Assembly: GCA_039030125.1 (NCBI GenBank)
Contig: JBCCEV010000101.1
Coordinates: forward strand, 1-16,028
From: JBCCEV01 sp039030125
GTDB lineage: Bacteria > Pseudomonadota > Gammaproteobacteria > Ga0077536
Direction of reading: 5' to 3'
Length of the DNA stretch: 16,028 nt
Under the pieces are notes generated by a model. It was not told where the DNA came from. It saw nothing but the letters and a program-made list of their open reading frames with translations, and did not search any database. Shown one piece after another: positions 7,059 through 13,450 of the stretch; within the stretch, counting starts at the first letter, position 1, and the number at the start of each line of letters is the position of its first letter. The translations under genes were made by a program, and so were the position numbers.

Positions 7059-7073
7059 AACCTGGGCCAGGTT
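7059..7073. repeat. 15-bp perfect palindrome between convergent genes
   Basis: AACCTGG-G-CCAGGTT has 7-bp arms about one central base, 18 bases after the dehydrogenase stop. No T tract follows on either strand, so it is not a canonical intrinsic terminator. It could be a protein-binding site or a weak bidirectional transcription-end structure. Confidence 0.35.
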
Positions 7074-7165
7074 GTAGGAGCGGTTCATACCTTGCCGTTG
7101 CGATCTCCTGAACGCCGGTTTTCCGTGCCATGTACAAAGACCCCCTTTGGGTAGATTTGGGTGTT

Positions 7166-7594
7166 CTAAGGCAATTGGACTCCTGGAAATTGTTTCTTCA
7201 GCGCTTGCGCCTTTTCGCGGGCTAACGCCTCGGTAGGGAAAGTTAGATCTTCAAATATTTGGACCGGATAGTTGGCGTCGGCGCGAAGTTGGCCAACGGC
7301 CCATTGTTCGTTAGCTTGGGTGCAGACCACAACGTACCAACCCCGCACTGGGCCGGGGCAGTAGTTGTTGATTTTAAATAACAGTTTCGCAAGTTGTTCG
7401 AAGGGGCCGCCCTCGGCGGGCATTGCGTTGGCATCGGTTTGTGCTTGGCGTTCGCCGTTTTCGAATTGAACCTTTAACGCGATGCCCTCGGTCATGACAC
7501 CCGCATCACTGATCTGCATGGCCTGCTCGCCGCGAAAGGCGGGGTGCATCCACCAATAGGGGTCTTTCTTTCGAGGTTCGGTCTGAGCGGCCAT
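7166..7594 (-). CDS. Small protein of the dimethylformamidase-like operon, second alpha-like subunit candidate
   Basis: This 142-residue soluble protein has no signal peptide and belongs to no family I can name. The N-terminal half contains D-P-Y-W-W-M-H-P-A-F-R-G. The C-terminal half (about residues 85-140) reads as strand, strand, helix: W-Y-V-V-V, then E-Q-W-A-V-G-Q-L, then V-Q-I-F-E-D-L-T-F-P-T-E-A-L-A-R-E. The same arrangement appears in the small subunit encoded at 10020-10448 (E-E-Y-A-I-G-I-L, then V-E-I-T-K-E-T-Y-P-T-R-E-D-A), so the two C-terminal parts are probably related. Its ATG shares one base with the stop of the large subunit (TGATG) and has no good Shine-Dalgarno site, so translation is likely coupled. 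Inference: an accessory or alternative subunit of the amidohydrolase. Confidence 0.75.
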   Translation of the reverse strand: MAAQTEPRKKDPYWWMHPAFRGEQAMQISDAGVMTEGIALKVQFENGERQAQTDANAMPAEGGPFEQLAKLLFKINNYCPGPVRGWYVVVCTQANEQWAVGQLRADANYPVQIFEDLTFPTEALAREKAQALKKQFPGVQLP

Positions 7595-10002
7595 CAGGGT
7601 AGCGCCCCGGCTTTCAAAAACCCGTCGATGACGTTCTTCATGATGATGGAAACGTTATTGTTATAACCGTTATGTGAGAGCGATCCACACCAGCTCATCG
7701 AACCAACCGAAAATACGGCGCCGTCATTCGGCGTCTTGTAATAAACGATGTCCGCGCGAGTTTTGGGATTGGTCTCACCGGTGCCGGTGAGCAACCCCCC
7801 GCGTGAGTTAAAGGTCGATTCCTCAGATACCGTCACGAAAATGTCGTTGTGGCCTTCCGAGTTGGCAAGCAGATACGCGCGATGCGGCGTGCCGTATTCC
7901 AGATCGTAACGATCGAGTTCTAATCCGGCGGCGCCGTCACCAATCAGACCAAAATCGCCGATGGGCTCGTCCTTACCGACGCCTTCCATGATCCACGCGC
8001 ACTCCGGTAGTTCGCTGTCTGGTGCGCGCCGGTAGTAGGACGAATAGGTCAGGCCGAACGAAGTAAAGGTTACGCCGAGAAGTTTCGACATTACCCGGCC
8101 ACGAACACGCCATAAACCACCATGTTTTCCGTCAAAGGCATTGCAGTACTCGCCGGGCGCGATGGTCCAAGCGCGCGTGCCGTTGTCGCCTTTCCGCACC
8201 TCGACCAAATTGGGGTTATCGGGGTGTGCAACCGCGATCCAATAAAATCCGTTGGCAGCGAGATAACACCAGCGTCCGCCTTGTTGTTGGTAATCATGAT
8301 AGGCATCCATCATCTGCTCGGTTTGATACTCGGGATGATGGCCGGTCAGCACGACTTGATATTGTTTCAACAGATCGACACCTTCGAGGTGTAAGTCTTC
8401 ATCGGTGTGGTAATCGACTTCGTAGCCTTTCTCTTCGAGCCAATCGACTAAGTGCAGATCCGCGTTTAGCTGCCACAGCGAGGGCGAGAGCACGTGCAAG
8501 TACTTGGGGCGCATATTCAGGATCGGCCGGAGGCGCGAGGAGATATTTACGCCCCATCCATCACGGTAGCTGGTGTAAGTGCCCAGTCCGTAGCCGCGCT
8601 CTTTGTTTAATAACAGATCGCCGGGTTGTAATAACGGTACCTGGCCGGTGAGGAGCTGGGCGACGACTGAATTCACGCTTAGGTTATCGTTGGCATAGGC
8701 CATGTAGCTGTATGTCGACATGATGACGGCGATTTTCGCGCCCGAACCGCCAATCGGCGGGCGCACGAAAAATGGGATGTAGTCTTCGGTCTCCGCGGTG
8801 GCCTCGCCGTTGATGCGCATGCGCAGCGCGTAAACGCCGCTACGCACGCCTTGCGGTATGGTCCATTCAATTTCCGAGTCCCAGCGCGCATCGTCAACCG
8901 ATTCATCATGAAAATGGATTGCGCCATATTCCTGCGGTCCGTGTTTGAAACTCATATAGTCCGACGACCAGTTAAATCCGGGTACCCCGCGCACCGGCAT
9001 GTTCACGCCGTACGCTTGGAGGTGATAAATGCCGGTGTCGATGATCGTCGTGCTGGCCGCATGCTTTTCGATGTTGGCTTGGAAATCCCAGGCGGCGACG
9101 ACCCGGGCACGCAGTTCATTTGAGGCATGTTCAAGGCCGGCGCAGCCCAGCAGTAAATCGATCTCGGCGCCGCTAATCGCCTCGCTGATCACCTTAGGGC
9201 GCTCGATTTTGCCGTTGTATTTATGTGTGTGAACGGGGAGCTCCCAAGGGTCAGGCAGATCTTTGAAATGGGCGCCGAAGATATGGCGGCCGGAATGCGA
9301 TTCTTGGCAGCTTGCGGCAAGCAGAAATGGACAATCATTAGTGGCCGGTGTCAGGCCGCCAAGCTCGGCCTCCACGGCGGCATCGGTGTCCTCAAGCGGA
9401 TGCAGCATGCTCATGCCGTGTCCACCGTTGGTATTGGTAACAAACGATTTCTGGGTAACCACCGCGCGACCGCTCGCAGCATCGAAGCTGGCCCAAACTT
9501 TGTACCAAACTTTTCGAAACAGCGGTTTGCCGGTGGCCACTTCCTTGACTTCCGCGCCGTCGCCAATCCGCAGGCAGGTCTGTCCAGATTCGTTGATGAA
9601 TAAGCCGTAGCCCTTCTTGTTGGACTCATCCCATTTGGTCAGGAGGCCCTGCGCACCGACCGCAGCACCTTCGGTATCGACAACCGGGGTGGTGGGAAAG
9701 ATGTAAGCGCAAAGCGTAAAGCTTTGAAGATCGAAATGTTGAGCGCGCGGGGCAATAACGTAGCTGCCGGCGTGTAACGGTTGATGTTTACCTTGATAGG
9801 TTCCCGACACGGGCGAGCTGATCAGATCTTCTTTGTAACCGGGCCCCGCGGGGTTTGTGTCGCCATGAATGAGGCGCACGATTTCGGCGTCGAATGATTC
9901 ATTATCCTCCGCGTTAATGTGAAAGCGGACGGTGTCCCCGGCCCGAGCGGAGAAGCGATCAGAGTAGCCCGTGATCCGGAGCATCGAAGATTGGGTAGGC
10001 AT
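7594..10002 (-). CDS. N,N-dimethylformamidase-like large (beta) subunit
   Basis: This 802-residue protein matches the layout of the large subunit of N,N-dimethylformamidase (DMFase), which hydrolyses dimethylformamide to dimethylamine and formate using one iron held by two Tyr and one Glu. Visible parts are an N-terminal beta domain (1-90), a LamG/concanavalin-like domain (about 90-250, F-T-L-C-A-Y-I-F-P and W-Y-K-V-W-A-S-F-D), a middle beta region (300-415) and a glutamine-amidotransferase-like C-terminal domain (420-800). With a constant offset of 37 from the Paracoccus numbering I recall, Tyr399 maps to Y436, His519 to H556, Glu521 to E558 and Asn547 to N584. Tyr440 best fits Y476, one residue off (Y479 is the alternative). 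AGGAAGA lies upstream of the ATG. The gene follows the small subunit by 17 bases. The true substrate may be another N-substituted amide. Confidence 0.88.
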   Translation of the reverse strand: MPTQSSMLRITGYSDRFSARAGDTVRFHINAEDNESFDAEIVRLIHGDTNPAGPGYKEDLISSPVSGTYQGKHQPLHAGSYVIAPRAQHFDLQSFTLCAYIFPTTPVVDTEGAAVGAQGLLTKWDESNKKGYGLFINESGQTCLRIGDGAEVKEVATGKPLFRKVWYKVWASFDAASGRAVVTQKSFVTNTNGGHGMSMLHPLEDTDAAVEAELGGLTPATNDCPFLLAASCQESHSGRHIFGAHFKDLPDPWELPVHTHKYNGKIERPKVISEAISGAEIDLLLGCAGLEHASNELRARVVAAWDFQANIEKHAASTTIIDTGIYHLQAYGVNMPVRGVPGFNWSSDYMSFKHGPQEYGAIHFHDESVDDARWDSEIEWTIPQGVRSGVYALRMRINGEATAETEDYIPFFVRPPIGGSGAKIAVIMSTYSYMAYANDNLSVNSVVAQLLTGQVPLLQPGDLLLNKERGYGLGTYTSYRDGWGVNISSRLRPILNMRPKYLHVLSPSLWQLNADLHLVDWLEEKGYEVDYHTDEDLHLEGVDLLKQYQVVLTGHHPEYQTEQMMDAYHDYQQQGGRWCYLAANGFYWIAVAHPDNPNLVEVRKGDNGTRAWTIAPGEYCNAFDGKHGGLWRVRGRVMSKLLGVTFTSFGLTYSSYYRRAPDSELPECAWIMEGVGKDEPIGDFGLIGDGAAGLELDRYDLEYGTPHRAYLLANSEGHNDIFVTVSEESTFNSRGGLLTGTGETNPKTRADIVYYKTPNDGAVFSVGSMSWCGSLSHNGYNNNVSIIMKNVIDGFLKAGALP

Positions 10003-10019
10003 GGGGTTCTTCCTCGCGT

Positions 10020-10448
10020 CTACATTTCAATACCATATTGCGCGCACAGAGCGCTTAAGCGTTTGAGAAAGATCGCATGCTCGGCATCTTCGCGGGTTGG
10101 ATAAGTTTCTTTGGTGATCTCGACAACGCCACCGCGCTGCCCGGGGAGAATGCCTATCGCATATTCTTCCCAGGGCTTGGTCTCGACGATGGTGTGCTTG
10201 CCGGCTTGCGGCACGGTACGCAACCGGTCAAGCAAGCGCTTTAGCCCGATGCTTTGTAGTGGCGCGCCTTCGTCGGGGCGGGTGCCTGCCCCTCGAGGGT
10301 GCTTACGATGCTCCGCAATGATCGCATCGCGATCAGATTTCTCTTTGATGAACGGCAGGATGTACATGCGTGTGTCGAAGTCGTCGACCGCGACGAAACC
10401 ATGATCGCGCTGCAGAGCGGTATCCGGAGGTGCATGGGGGTAGGCCAT
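10020..10448 (-). CDS. N,N-dimethylformamidase-like small (alpha) subunit
   Basis: This 142-residue soluble protein precedes the large-subunit gene, the same order as in known DMFase operons, and its length is close to the roughly 130-residue family size. Features I associate with the family are an Arg/Asp-rich helix R-D-A-I-I-A-E-H-R-K-H-P, then L-L-D-R-L-R-T-V-P-Q-A-G-K-H, then strands E-E-Y-A-I-G-I-L and V-V-E-I-T-K-E-T-Y, and a C-terminal helix T-R-E-D-A-E-H-A-I-F-L-K-R-L. In DMFase the small subunit packs against the large one in an alpha2-beta2 assembly and has no catalytic residues of its own. GGGAGAG lies seven bases before the ATG. It is the first gene of a three-gene unit driven from the promoter and operator region at 10513-10550. 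Confidence 0.82.
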   Translation of the reverse strand: MAYPHAPPDTALQRDHGFVAVDDFDTRMYILPFIKEKSDRDAIIAEHRKHPRGAGTRPDEGAPLQSIGLKRLLDRLRTVPQAGKHTIVETKPWEEYAIGILPGQRGGVVEITKETYPTREDAEHAIFLKRLSALCAQYGIEM

Positions 10449-10512
10449 GATGTCTCTCCCTATTGGCCCGTGAAGTCGCGGGCGCCGGACAAGTTTCGTG
10501 TTATGAATTTTT

Positions 10513-10529
10513 GTTTACTTAAAGTAAAC
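10513..10529. promoter_or_regulatory. 17-bp perfect palindrome, likely operator
   Basis: GTTTACTT-A-AAGTAAAC has 8-bp arms about one central base. It covers the predicted -10 of the amidase operon, where a dimeric repressor would block transcription. Symmetric sites of this size are common for TetR-, MarR- or GntR-type regulators; which one cannot be told, and no regulator gene is in the window. Confidence 0.6.
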
Positions 10530-10550
10530 CCTGGTCTTTCGCAAAGTCAA
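10523..10550 (-). promoter_or_regulatory. Predicted sigma70 promoter of the amidase operon
   Basis: On the minus strand, TTGACT (10550-10545, 5 of 6 to consensus) and TTTACT (10528-10523, 4 of 6) are separated by 16 bases. The -10 lies within the 17-bp palindrome. The leader to the small-subunit ATG would be about 70 bases and contains a short stem GCCCG/CGGGC at 10466-10470 and 10479-10483. Confidence 0.5.
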
Positions 10551-10588
10551 GGTAAATTCGGCGCACTCGCGTGGGCGCGGTTCAAGTG

Positions 10589-10600
10589 GTCATTAATGAC
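10589..10600. promoter_or_regulatory. 12-bp perfect palindrome in the divergent control region
   Basis: GTCATTAATGAC is fully symmetric. Its centre is about 74 bases, or seven helical turns, from the centre of the 17-bp palindrome. Its sequence differs from that site, so it may bind a different regulator or be coincidental. Confidence 0.35.
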
Positions 10601-10602
10601 AC

Positions 10603-10629
10603 CCGACATCGGCAAGGCCGGAGTGTCGG
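10603..10629 (+). other. Strong stem-loop upstream of the cupin gene
   Basis: The outer stem CCGACA (10603-10608) pairs with TGTCGG (10624-10629) and the inner stem CGGC (10610-10613) pairs with GCCG (10617-10620) around AAG. This gives ten base pairs with a small internal loop. No T tract follows, so it is not a standard terminator. It lies directly after the 12-bp palindrome. Confidence 0.4.
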
Positions 10630-10668
10630 CGCGCTGCAATGCGTGCGAAACTACCGGGCCTCGCGGCA

Positions 10669-10689
10669 AGGCGTGACGGCTCCACGCCT
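10669..10689 (+). other. 7-bp perfect hairpin upstream of the cupin gene
   Basis: AGGCGTG (10669-10675) pairs with CACGCCT (10683-10689) around a seven-base loop. It sits just upstream of a TATAAC -10-like hexamer (10700-10705), where the -35 of a cupin promoter would fall, so it could be an operator for that gene or, if transcription starts further upstream, a leader hairpin. Confidence 0.4.
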
Positions 10690-10699
10690 GAAGCGACGA

Positions 10700-10705
10700 T
10701 ATAAC
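10700..10705 (+). promoter_or_regulatory. Possible -10 element of the cupin gene
   Basis: TATAAC matches the -10 consensus at 5 of 6 positions and would start a transcript about 25 bases before the cupin ATG. No acceptable -35 is visible, so an activator would be needed or the site is not used. Confidence 0.3.
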
Positions 10706-10736
10706 AAGATGGAAAAAACGATCCGGGAGCGCACCA

Positions 10737-11087
10737 ATGGCGGTGAAATATTTCGAGCAAATTGCTAACCAAGATTTGCCCCGTATGGATGAAGGTGCCG
10801 TGCGTGCATTTTTGCGGGACTTCGCAACCTCAAACGATGCCGATAAGCCTATCACCAGTGGTTTGTTTCGGCTCGAGGAAGGCGAGTCCCTGAAATACAC
10901 CTACCGCTACGACGAAATGAAACTTGTTGTGCAGGGCATATTCATTATCGAAGATGAAAGCGGACAAAAAATAACGGCCGGTGCCGGGGATCTGCTGTAC
11001 TTTGAAAAAGGGAGTTCGATTACGTTTTCGACGCCAAATTTTGGGCTCGGCTTCTTCTGTGGGCAGCGTGGCAAGGATGAGGCTTAA
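10737..11087 (+). CDS. EutQ-like single-domain cupin
   Basis: This 116-residue soluble protein has the cupin beta-barrel pattern. The first half carries G-L-F-R-L-E-E-G-E-S-L-K-Y-T-Y-R-Y-D-E (42-60), followed by V-V-Q-G-I-F-I-I-E (64-72), and the second motif is A-G-A-G-D-L-L-Y-F-E-K-G-S-S-I-T-F (81-97). The Y-D-E, G-x-G-D and P/E-K-G-S order resembles EutQ-type cupins. The two-His metal motif of classic dioxygenase cupins is absent, so an oxygenase role is unlikely; binding of a small acid or an isomerase role is possible. GGGAG is about eight bases upstream of ATG 10737. The gene is divergent from the amidase operon, so joint control is likely. Its stop overlaps the stop of the convergent HIT gene by three bases. 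Confidence 0.8.
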   Translation: MAVKYFEQIANQDLPRMDEGAVRAFLRDFATSNDADKPITSGLFRLEEGESLKYTYRYDEMKLVVQGIFIIEDESGQKITAGAGDLLYFEKGSSITFSTPNFGLGFFCGQRGKDEA

Positions 11088-11542
11088 GCGCGTTCGACGG
11101 TGAGCCCGCGTTTGCCCAAGTACGCGGCAATCTGAGAAACCAACGGCGCGTCTTTCGTCGCATCAAACTTTGGCGCATTGTCCCAATCGTAAAACCACAC
11201 GGGTTTCGTTCTCAGCGCCGCCGCTTCGGCGTCGTAGCGTGGGAACACGTGCACGTGAAGGGCCGGCTCCAGATTCCCTAATATTTCGTAGTTGATTCGG
11301 GTAGCTCCACATAAATCCAGCAGTGCGTCACCAATCGCGGCCGCGTCTTCAAGAACAGCAATGCGTTGTTCGCAGTCAAGTGCATTTAAGTGATCCACCA
11401 CCGGGTCCGGCAGCAATAAGCAGTAGCCCGCCAAAAATTGCGCTTCACCCATGACCACCCAGCCGGACCTCAACTGGCACACCGCGCGTGGGTTGGTGCC
11501 CGCGCGGCAGGCCTCGACAAAGCGGTGGATCTGGGTTGTCAC
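11084..11542 (-). CDS. HIT-family protein with incomplete histidine triad
   Basis: This protein of 152 residues belongs to the histidine-triad nucleotide hydrolase/transferase superfamily. The core I-N-Y-E-I-L-G-N-L-E-P (83-93) and the triad region A94-L-H96-V-H98-V-F are clear, and earlier G-E-A-Q-F-L-A-G-Y-C-L-L-L-P (32-45) is the usual first strand pair. In H-x-H-x-H the middle His is the nucleophile (H96 here); the first His is replaced by A94. This variant may act on a different nucleotide, or phosphate chemistry may be reduced. GTG 11542 is the start because upstream sequence in the same frame overlaps the lactonase-like gene; the gap to that gene's stop is four bases, and the Shine-Dalgarno site is weak, suggesting coupling. 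The stop is shared in the overlapping TTAA with the cupin gene. Confidence 0.82.
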   Translation of the reverse strand: MTTQIHRFVEACRAGTNPRAVCQLRSGWVVMGEAQFLAGYCLLLPDPVVDHLNALDCEQRIAVLEDAAAIGDALLDLCGATRINYEILGNLEPALHVHVFPRYDAEAAALRTKPVWFYDWDNAPKFDATKDAPLVSQIAAYLGKRGLTVERA

Positions 11543-11546
11543 GGCA

Positions 11547-12461
11547 TTAACCGGCGAAGCGGGGTTCCGGATATCCAGTGATCCCAAGCCCTCGGATCCG
11601 AAACAAGCCGCCCGCCCCGAATTGCGGCTTGAGTTGTTTATTAAAGTGCTCGTGCTCGGCGGGATGGCTGACGCGCGCCATTGAGGTGACGTATAACTCA
11701 TCGAGATTTTCGCCGCCGAAAGCAATGCTGGTAATGTTTTTGACCGGCATTCCTATGCGCCGCTCTTCTTCCCCATCAGGGGTGTAGCGGATCAACTCGC
11801 CACCGATCACCAGGGCGTTCCAGAGACAACCTTCGGTATCGACAGTGCTGCCATCGAAAAAGCCCGTTTCGTTGGCGGTATTCGCGAACTCGCGCTTGTT
11901 GCTTAATTCGCCGTTCTCCAAATCGTAGTCATAGGCCCACATGATCTGCTGGAAGGTATCGGCGAAATAAAACGTCTTGTTGTCCGGGCTCCAACAAGGA
12001 CCGTTCGAGCAAATTATCCCGTCGTCCAATTTGTGCAGCGACAGATCGGGATCGAGTCGCCATAAGGAACACAACCCGAGCTCTTCCTTGTCATCCATGC
12101 CGCCGGCGAGGAATCGGCCGCGACGATCAACCTTGCCGTCATTTAGACGACTACGCGGTTCGTCTTGGTCGATCGCATGGACTAACTCCAGGGCCGATGT
12201 TGCAAAATCGAAAAGATAGAACCCGTCGTCCAGGGCCAGCACTGCGCCGCCACTTTTGCGCAGTGCGAGCGCGCCGATGTCGCGTTTGATGTCCCAGCTC
12301 TGTGTTTTTCCCGTGTTGGGATCAAGGCGCCAGATTGTGGGATTGCCGACCCGCGCGCCGGTTCCATCGACCCAATATAGTGCACGCTCTTCGGCGTCCC
12401 AGATTGGGCCTTCGCCGAGGTGGTTATCGGCAGCAATTAAGCACTCAATGGAATAGGCCAA
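11547..12461 (-). CDS. SMP-30/gluconolactonase-family hydrolase
   Basis: This protein of 304 residues is a six-bladed beta-propeller of the SMP-30/gluconolaconase/LRE family, metal-dependent lactonases. In the numbering from the chosen start, metal and active-site residues line up with human SMP30: E17 in G-E-G-P-I-W (Glu18), N153 in C-S-N-G-P (Asn154) and D203 in F-F-D-G-S-T-V-D (Asp204); R105 and N107 in S-R-L-N-D-G match the substrate-binding pair. So it is probably an active lactonase or esterase, substrate unknown. I place the start at TTG 12461: GGAG lies eight bases upstream and the product begins just before the first blade like relatives. An ATG at 12533 in frame would add 24 residues without a ribosome site. 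It leads a two-gene unit with the HIT protein and is divergent from the hydroxylase operon. Confidence 0.87.
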   Translation of the reverse strand: MAYSIECLIAADNHLGEGPIWDAEERALYWVDGTGARVGNPTIWRLDPNTGKTQSWDIKRDIGALALRKSGGAVLALDDGFYLFDFATSALELVHAIDQDEPRSRLNDGKVDRRGRFLAGGMDDKEELGLCSLWRLDPDLSLHKLDDGIICSNGPCWSPDNKTFYFADTFQQIMWAYDYDLENGELSNKREFANTANETGFFDGSTVDTEGCLWNALVIGGELIRYTPDGEEERRIGMPVKNITSIAFGGENLDELYVTSMARVSHPAEHEHFNKQLKPQFGAGGLFRIRGLGITGYPEPRFAG

Positions 12462-12521
12462 GTCTATCGCTCCATGTTTTTTGTCAACGCAGTGTATAGG
12501 CGGTTTGTTTATGCGCGCCAG

Positions 12522-12530
12522 TGCTAGAAT
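12522..12530 (+). promoter_or_regulatory. Extended -10 promoter of the hydroxylase operon
   Basis: TGCTAGAAT combines the TGn extension with a -10 hexamer TAGAAT (5 of 6). A -35 hexamer at the right distance is poor, which extended -10 promoters tolerate. The transcript would start about 22 bases before the ATG at 12560. In the same short gap, TTGACA and TATACA occur on the opposite strand, but not with correct mutual spacing. Confidence 0.35.
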
Positions 12531-12559
12531 CATTCGTTGCGAGAGAGGGGGAGAAGTCC

Positions 12560-13447
12560 ATGCTACCGGCTAAGATTGAGCAATACATCCGACCGAGCAG
12601 TCCGTCGGAAGCAATCGCCGCCATGCAGGCGGCGGAGGAAGGCGAGGCGATATTTCTGGCCGGCGGTCAGAGCGTCATGCAGGCGATTAAGGCGCGCATG
12701 ATGCAACCGTCGTGCATTATTGATTTACAAGACCTTGCGGATCTCAAGGGTATTGACGCCAATGATGGCCTGACGATCGGGGCCATGACCCGCTATGTCG
12801 AGATCGCCGAGGCCGACAATGTGCCAGCGGCTTTCGGCGCGCTCCAGGACGCGGCGCAGCACGTTGGAGATCGTCAGGTGCGAAACCGCGGCACAATCGG
12901 TGGCAGTTGCTGCTGGAATTACGTTGCGTCTTGCATGCCAGCAGTGTGTTTGGGTCTTGGCGCGACAATGAAGCTCATCGATGCCCAAGGCGCGACGCGC
13001 GATGTGCCGGCCGAGGAGTTCTTCATAGCGCCACTGGAAACTGCCCGCGATGAGTTTGAAATACTCATGTCATTGCATTGGCCGACCGTCGAGCACGATA
13101 CCGGTAGTGCCTATAAGAAGTGGGGTCTGGTCAAAGATGCCTTGCCGGTGGTCGGTGTTTGTATATCGCTTGCGGTCGATAGCTTGGGAACCTGCATCAG
13201 CGCTTCGGTTTCACTATCTGGTTTGGAAGACGGCGCACAGCTCGCGCCCGCCGCGAGTGAAGCTTTGGTTGGGCAAGTGGTAGACGAAAAAAGCATCTTA
13301 GCGGCCATGAATGCAGCCGCGGATGCTGCGTCGGTGCAGGGCGATGCGGCGGCCGACACCGAGTACCGCAAGCAGTTGATTCGAACCCTCGGCGTCGACG
13401 TCGGGCTGCTCGCGCTGGCCCGCGCTCAAGGTCAGGGGGAGAGATAA
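12560..13447 (+). CDS. Molybdenum hydroxylase, FAD-binding (medium) subunit, CoxM-like
   Basis: This 295-residue subunit of a xanthine dehydrogenase/CO dehydrogenase-type hydroxylase passes electrons from the 2Fe-2S subunit to FAD. The first FAD loop is F-L-A-G-G-Q-S-V (32-39), then R-N-R-G-T-I-G-G-S (108-116) as the second. Typical relatives continue with a polar H-A-D-P-A-A-D-type loop; here it is C-C-W-N-Y-V-A-S-C-M-P-A-V-C, giving C117, C118, C125 and C130. ATG 12560 is chosen because GGGGGAG lies just upstream; an in-frame GTG at 12521 would overlap the promoter. It is the first gene of the plus-strand operon, with only three bases to the next start. Symbol not given because CO oxidation is not supported. 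Confidence 0.9.
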   Translation: MLPAKIEQYIRPSSPSEAIAAMQAAEEGEAIFLAGGQSVMQAIKARMMQPSCIIDLQDLADLKGIDANDGLTIGAMTRYVEIAEADNVPAAFGALQDAAQHVGDRQVRNRGTIGGSCCWNYVASCMPAVCLGLGATMKLIDAQGATRDVPAEEFFIAPLETARDEFEILMSLHWPTVEHDTGSAYKKWGLVKDALPVVGVCISLAVDSLGTCISASVSLSGLEDGAQLAPAASEALVGQVVDEKSILAAMNAAADAASVQGDAAADTEYRKQLIRTLGVDVGLLALARAQGQGER

Positions 13448-13450
13448 GCG

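Noticed and set aside
7130..7165. Intrinsic terminator CCC-AAA-GGG on the minus strand after the amidase operon
   Set aside because: The stem is only three to four pairs and the following T run is broken, too weak to call.
8226..9610. Several plus-strand open frames of 90-141 codons
   Set aside because: All are antisense to the amidase large subunit, which has complete family features; none has a ribosome site or recognisable domain.
11543..11725. Upstream extension of the HIT protein to an ATG at 11725
   Set aside because: The extra 61 residues overlap the lactonase-like gene, have unlikely Ser/Asn-rich composition and precede the point where HIT homology begins.
12462..12533. Longer start for the SMP-30-type protein at ATG 12533
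   Set aside because: It has no Shine-Dalgarno site, and the added residues come before the normal family N-terminus; TTG 12461 has GGAG at good spacing.
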